Below, in pieces: positions 63,040 through 64,000 of a DNA stretch of 64,000 bases (within the stretch, counting starts at the first letter, position 1; each line of letters opens with the position of its first letter). The notes below the pieces were generated by a model that worked only from the letters and a program-made list of their open reading frames with translations, did not search any database and was not told the origin of the DNA. The stretch is from Vibrio ziniensis (GTDB lineage Bacteria > Pseudomonadota > Gammaproteobacteria > Enterobacterales > Vibrionaceae): contig NZ_CP049332.1 of assembly GCF_011064285.1 (NCBI RefSeq), positions 186,001-250,000 on the forward strand, in the 5' to 3' direction. Both the position numbers and the translations under genes were made by a program.

Positions 63040-63995
63040 TCGGGCCATGCTGATCTAATGTCAACAAACGCATCCCAGTGTTCAAGAAGCAAATCCACTA
63101 GCTTAGGTTCAAAATGCTGGCCTCTTTGTGTCAGCAGTTCTTGTTTAATTGATTCATCCGACCAAGCATCTTTATATACTCGCTTAGCACCTAGAGCATC
63201 GAACACGTCGGCTAATGCTGTAATGCGCCCACAAAGTGGAATTTCTTCACCTTCAAGCTGCTTGGGATACCCTCTACCATTCCATTTTTCATGGTGTGTA
63301 GCAGCAATTTCTTTTGCTACTATCATCAATGGGCGTTTGGACTTACTCAGAATATCCACGCCGTATTCAACGTGTTTTTGCATTTCTACCCATTCCTCTG
63401 CGTCCAGTTTACCTGGCTTATGTAAGATGCTATCAGGAATAGCCACCTTGCCAACGTCATGCAGAGGAGAAGCATTGCGAATAAGCGTCGCTTCAGCGTC
63501 AGACAAACCATATAAAAGAGCAAGCTTTTCACAAAACAATGAAACCCTTTGTACGTGGGCCCCGGTTTCTTTACTTCGCGCTTCCACCGCATTGGCTAAG
63601 TTATATACCAACTCTTTTGACGTTTCTTTCAAATCTTCCATCAGGTTAATCTTTTCGAAGGTTAACCCTATGTTATACATATAAATTTGTAGAAGTTGTT
63701 TATCCAGTTCAGACAACTCCTCATTCAAATTCACATAAAGAAGATTGTCTGCACCACGTTCGTCATGGAGATAGCAAACGTAGGCACGACCAAAATCCTC
63801 CGATTGACGGGTTTCCAGCACCTTCTTGCAGCGCTTCACCACCTCCTCAGGCAGCACGTCAAACGCGCAGTCTTGATAGCAGTCAACATACTCTCCTGTA
63901 GCAGCTAATGTAAATGGGCGAGCTTCTTCCCCCTCGCTTCGGGGCTTTACGATACAGTAAAACGCAGATGCGTTCAGTTTTAACAGAGATGTCAT
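63036..63995 (-). CDS. HD-GYP domain protein (probably partial at window edge)
   Basis: 319 residues shown. The C-terminal HD-GYP domain has all motifs of a cyclic di-GMP phosphodiesterase: HVQRV, LHDVGKVAIPDSILHKPGKL, MQKHVEYG, ATHHEKWNGRGYPKQLEGEEIPLCGRI, LADVFDALGAKR. The N-terminal 140 residues fit a DUF3369 domain (ASAFYCIVKPRSEGEEARPFTLAATGEY). Such proteins usually begin with a receiver domain. The frame stays open to the window edge, so the given Met is likely internal. It could receive phosphate from the kinase next to it. Confidence 0.9.
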   Translation of the reverse strand: MTSLLKLNASAFYCIVKPRSEGEEARPFTLAATGEYVDCYQDCAFDVLPEEVVKRCKKVLETRQSEDFGRAYVCYLHDERGADNLLYVNLNEELSELDKQLLQIYMYNIGLTFEKINLMEDLKETSKELVYNLANAVEARSKETGAHVQRVSLFCEKLALLYGLSDAEATLIRNASPLHDVGKVAIPDSILHKPGKLDAEEWVEMQKHVEYGVDILSKSKRPLMIVAKEIAATHHEKWNGRGYPKQLEGEEIPLCGRITALADVFDALGAKRVYKDAWSDESIKQELLTQRGQHFEPKLVDLLLEHWDAFVDIRSAWPD

Positions 63996-64000
63996 CTGAC

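Overview
The window looks like Vibrio DNA, probably the second chromosome. The order deaD-like helicase, RNase II, DUF3024 protein and an orphan PstS-type binding protein, followed by chemoreceptors, a vct-type siderophore importer and a second acetate kinase, is what I associate with Vibrio chromosome 2. That assignment is memory and inference, not a search. No rRNA, tRNA or CRISPR array was seen.

Bases 1 to about 14,550 are an integrated mobile element that continues beyond the left edge. It has a recombination/phage-like block (Rad52/Erf-like protein, Gp157-like protein, several very small genes, AlpA-like regulator), a run of seven genes all on the minus strand, a LexA-controlled umuDC pair, two unknown genes behind a good promoter, and a tyrosine integrase at the right end. 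The seven minus-strand genes (3540-9641) are separated by related palindromic segments of about 110-130 bp with attC-like ends, and their stop codons lie in or next to the core sites. They therefore read as integron gene cassettes, with no integron integrase in view. Their products look like defence factors: HEPN-type, caspase-like, HNH-like, DUF2971, DUF4365 nuclease-like, SieB-like membrane protein and an unknown membrane protein. This is the most interesting part of the window.

Bases 14,900 to 27,000 are ordinary chromosome: deaD, rnb, DUF3024, a PhoB-controlled phosphate-binding protein, a MaoC hydratase, an overlapping draG-draT pair, a chemoreceptor, a PepSY protein, a cytochrome b561 gene broken by an internal deletion, and a 39-residue membrane peptide.

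Bases 27,000 to 38,400 form a hexuronate utilisation locus. A TRAP transporter (dctQMP) brings in glucuronate/galacturonate. uxaC isomerises them, uxaB and uxuB reduce the products, and uxaA and uxuA dehydrate them to 2-keto-3-deoxygluconate. A UxuR/ExuR-type GntR regulator follows, and the same 12-bp operator-like palindrome lies in the dctQ/uxaC divergent promoter and in front of the regulator.

Bases 38,500 to 64,000 hold single-gene and small functions: Tag-like glycosylase, YghU-type glutathione transferase, MetQ with MetJ boxes, amidotransferases, a PAS-GGDEF cyclase, an M14 carboxypeptidase with a LysR regulator, an SDR, a phytase-like esterase, a subtilase with a PKD domain, acetate kinase, the Fur-boxed siderophore ABC importer, a second chemoreceptor, a Fur-boxed small membrane protein, a HopJ-like protein, and a signalling group (orphan binding protein, sensor kinase, HD-GYP protein cut by the window edge).
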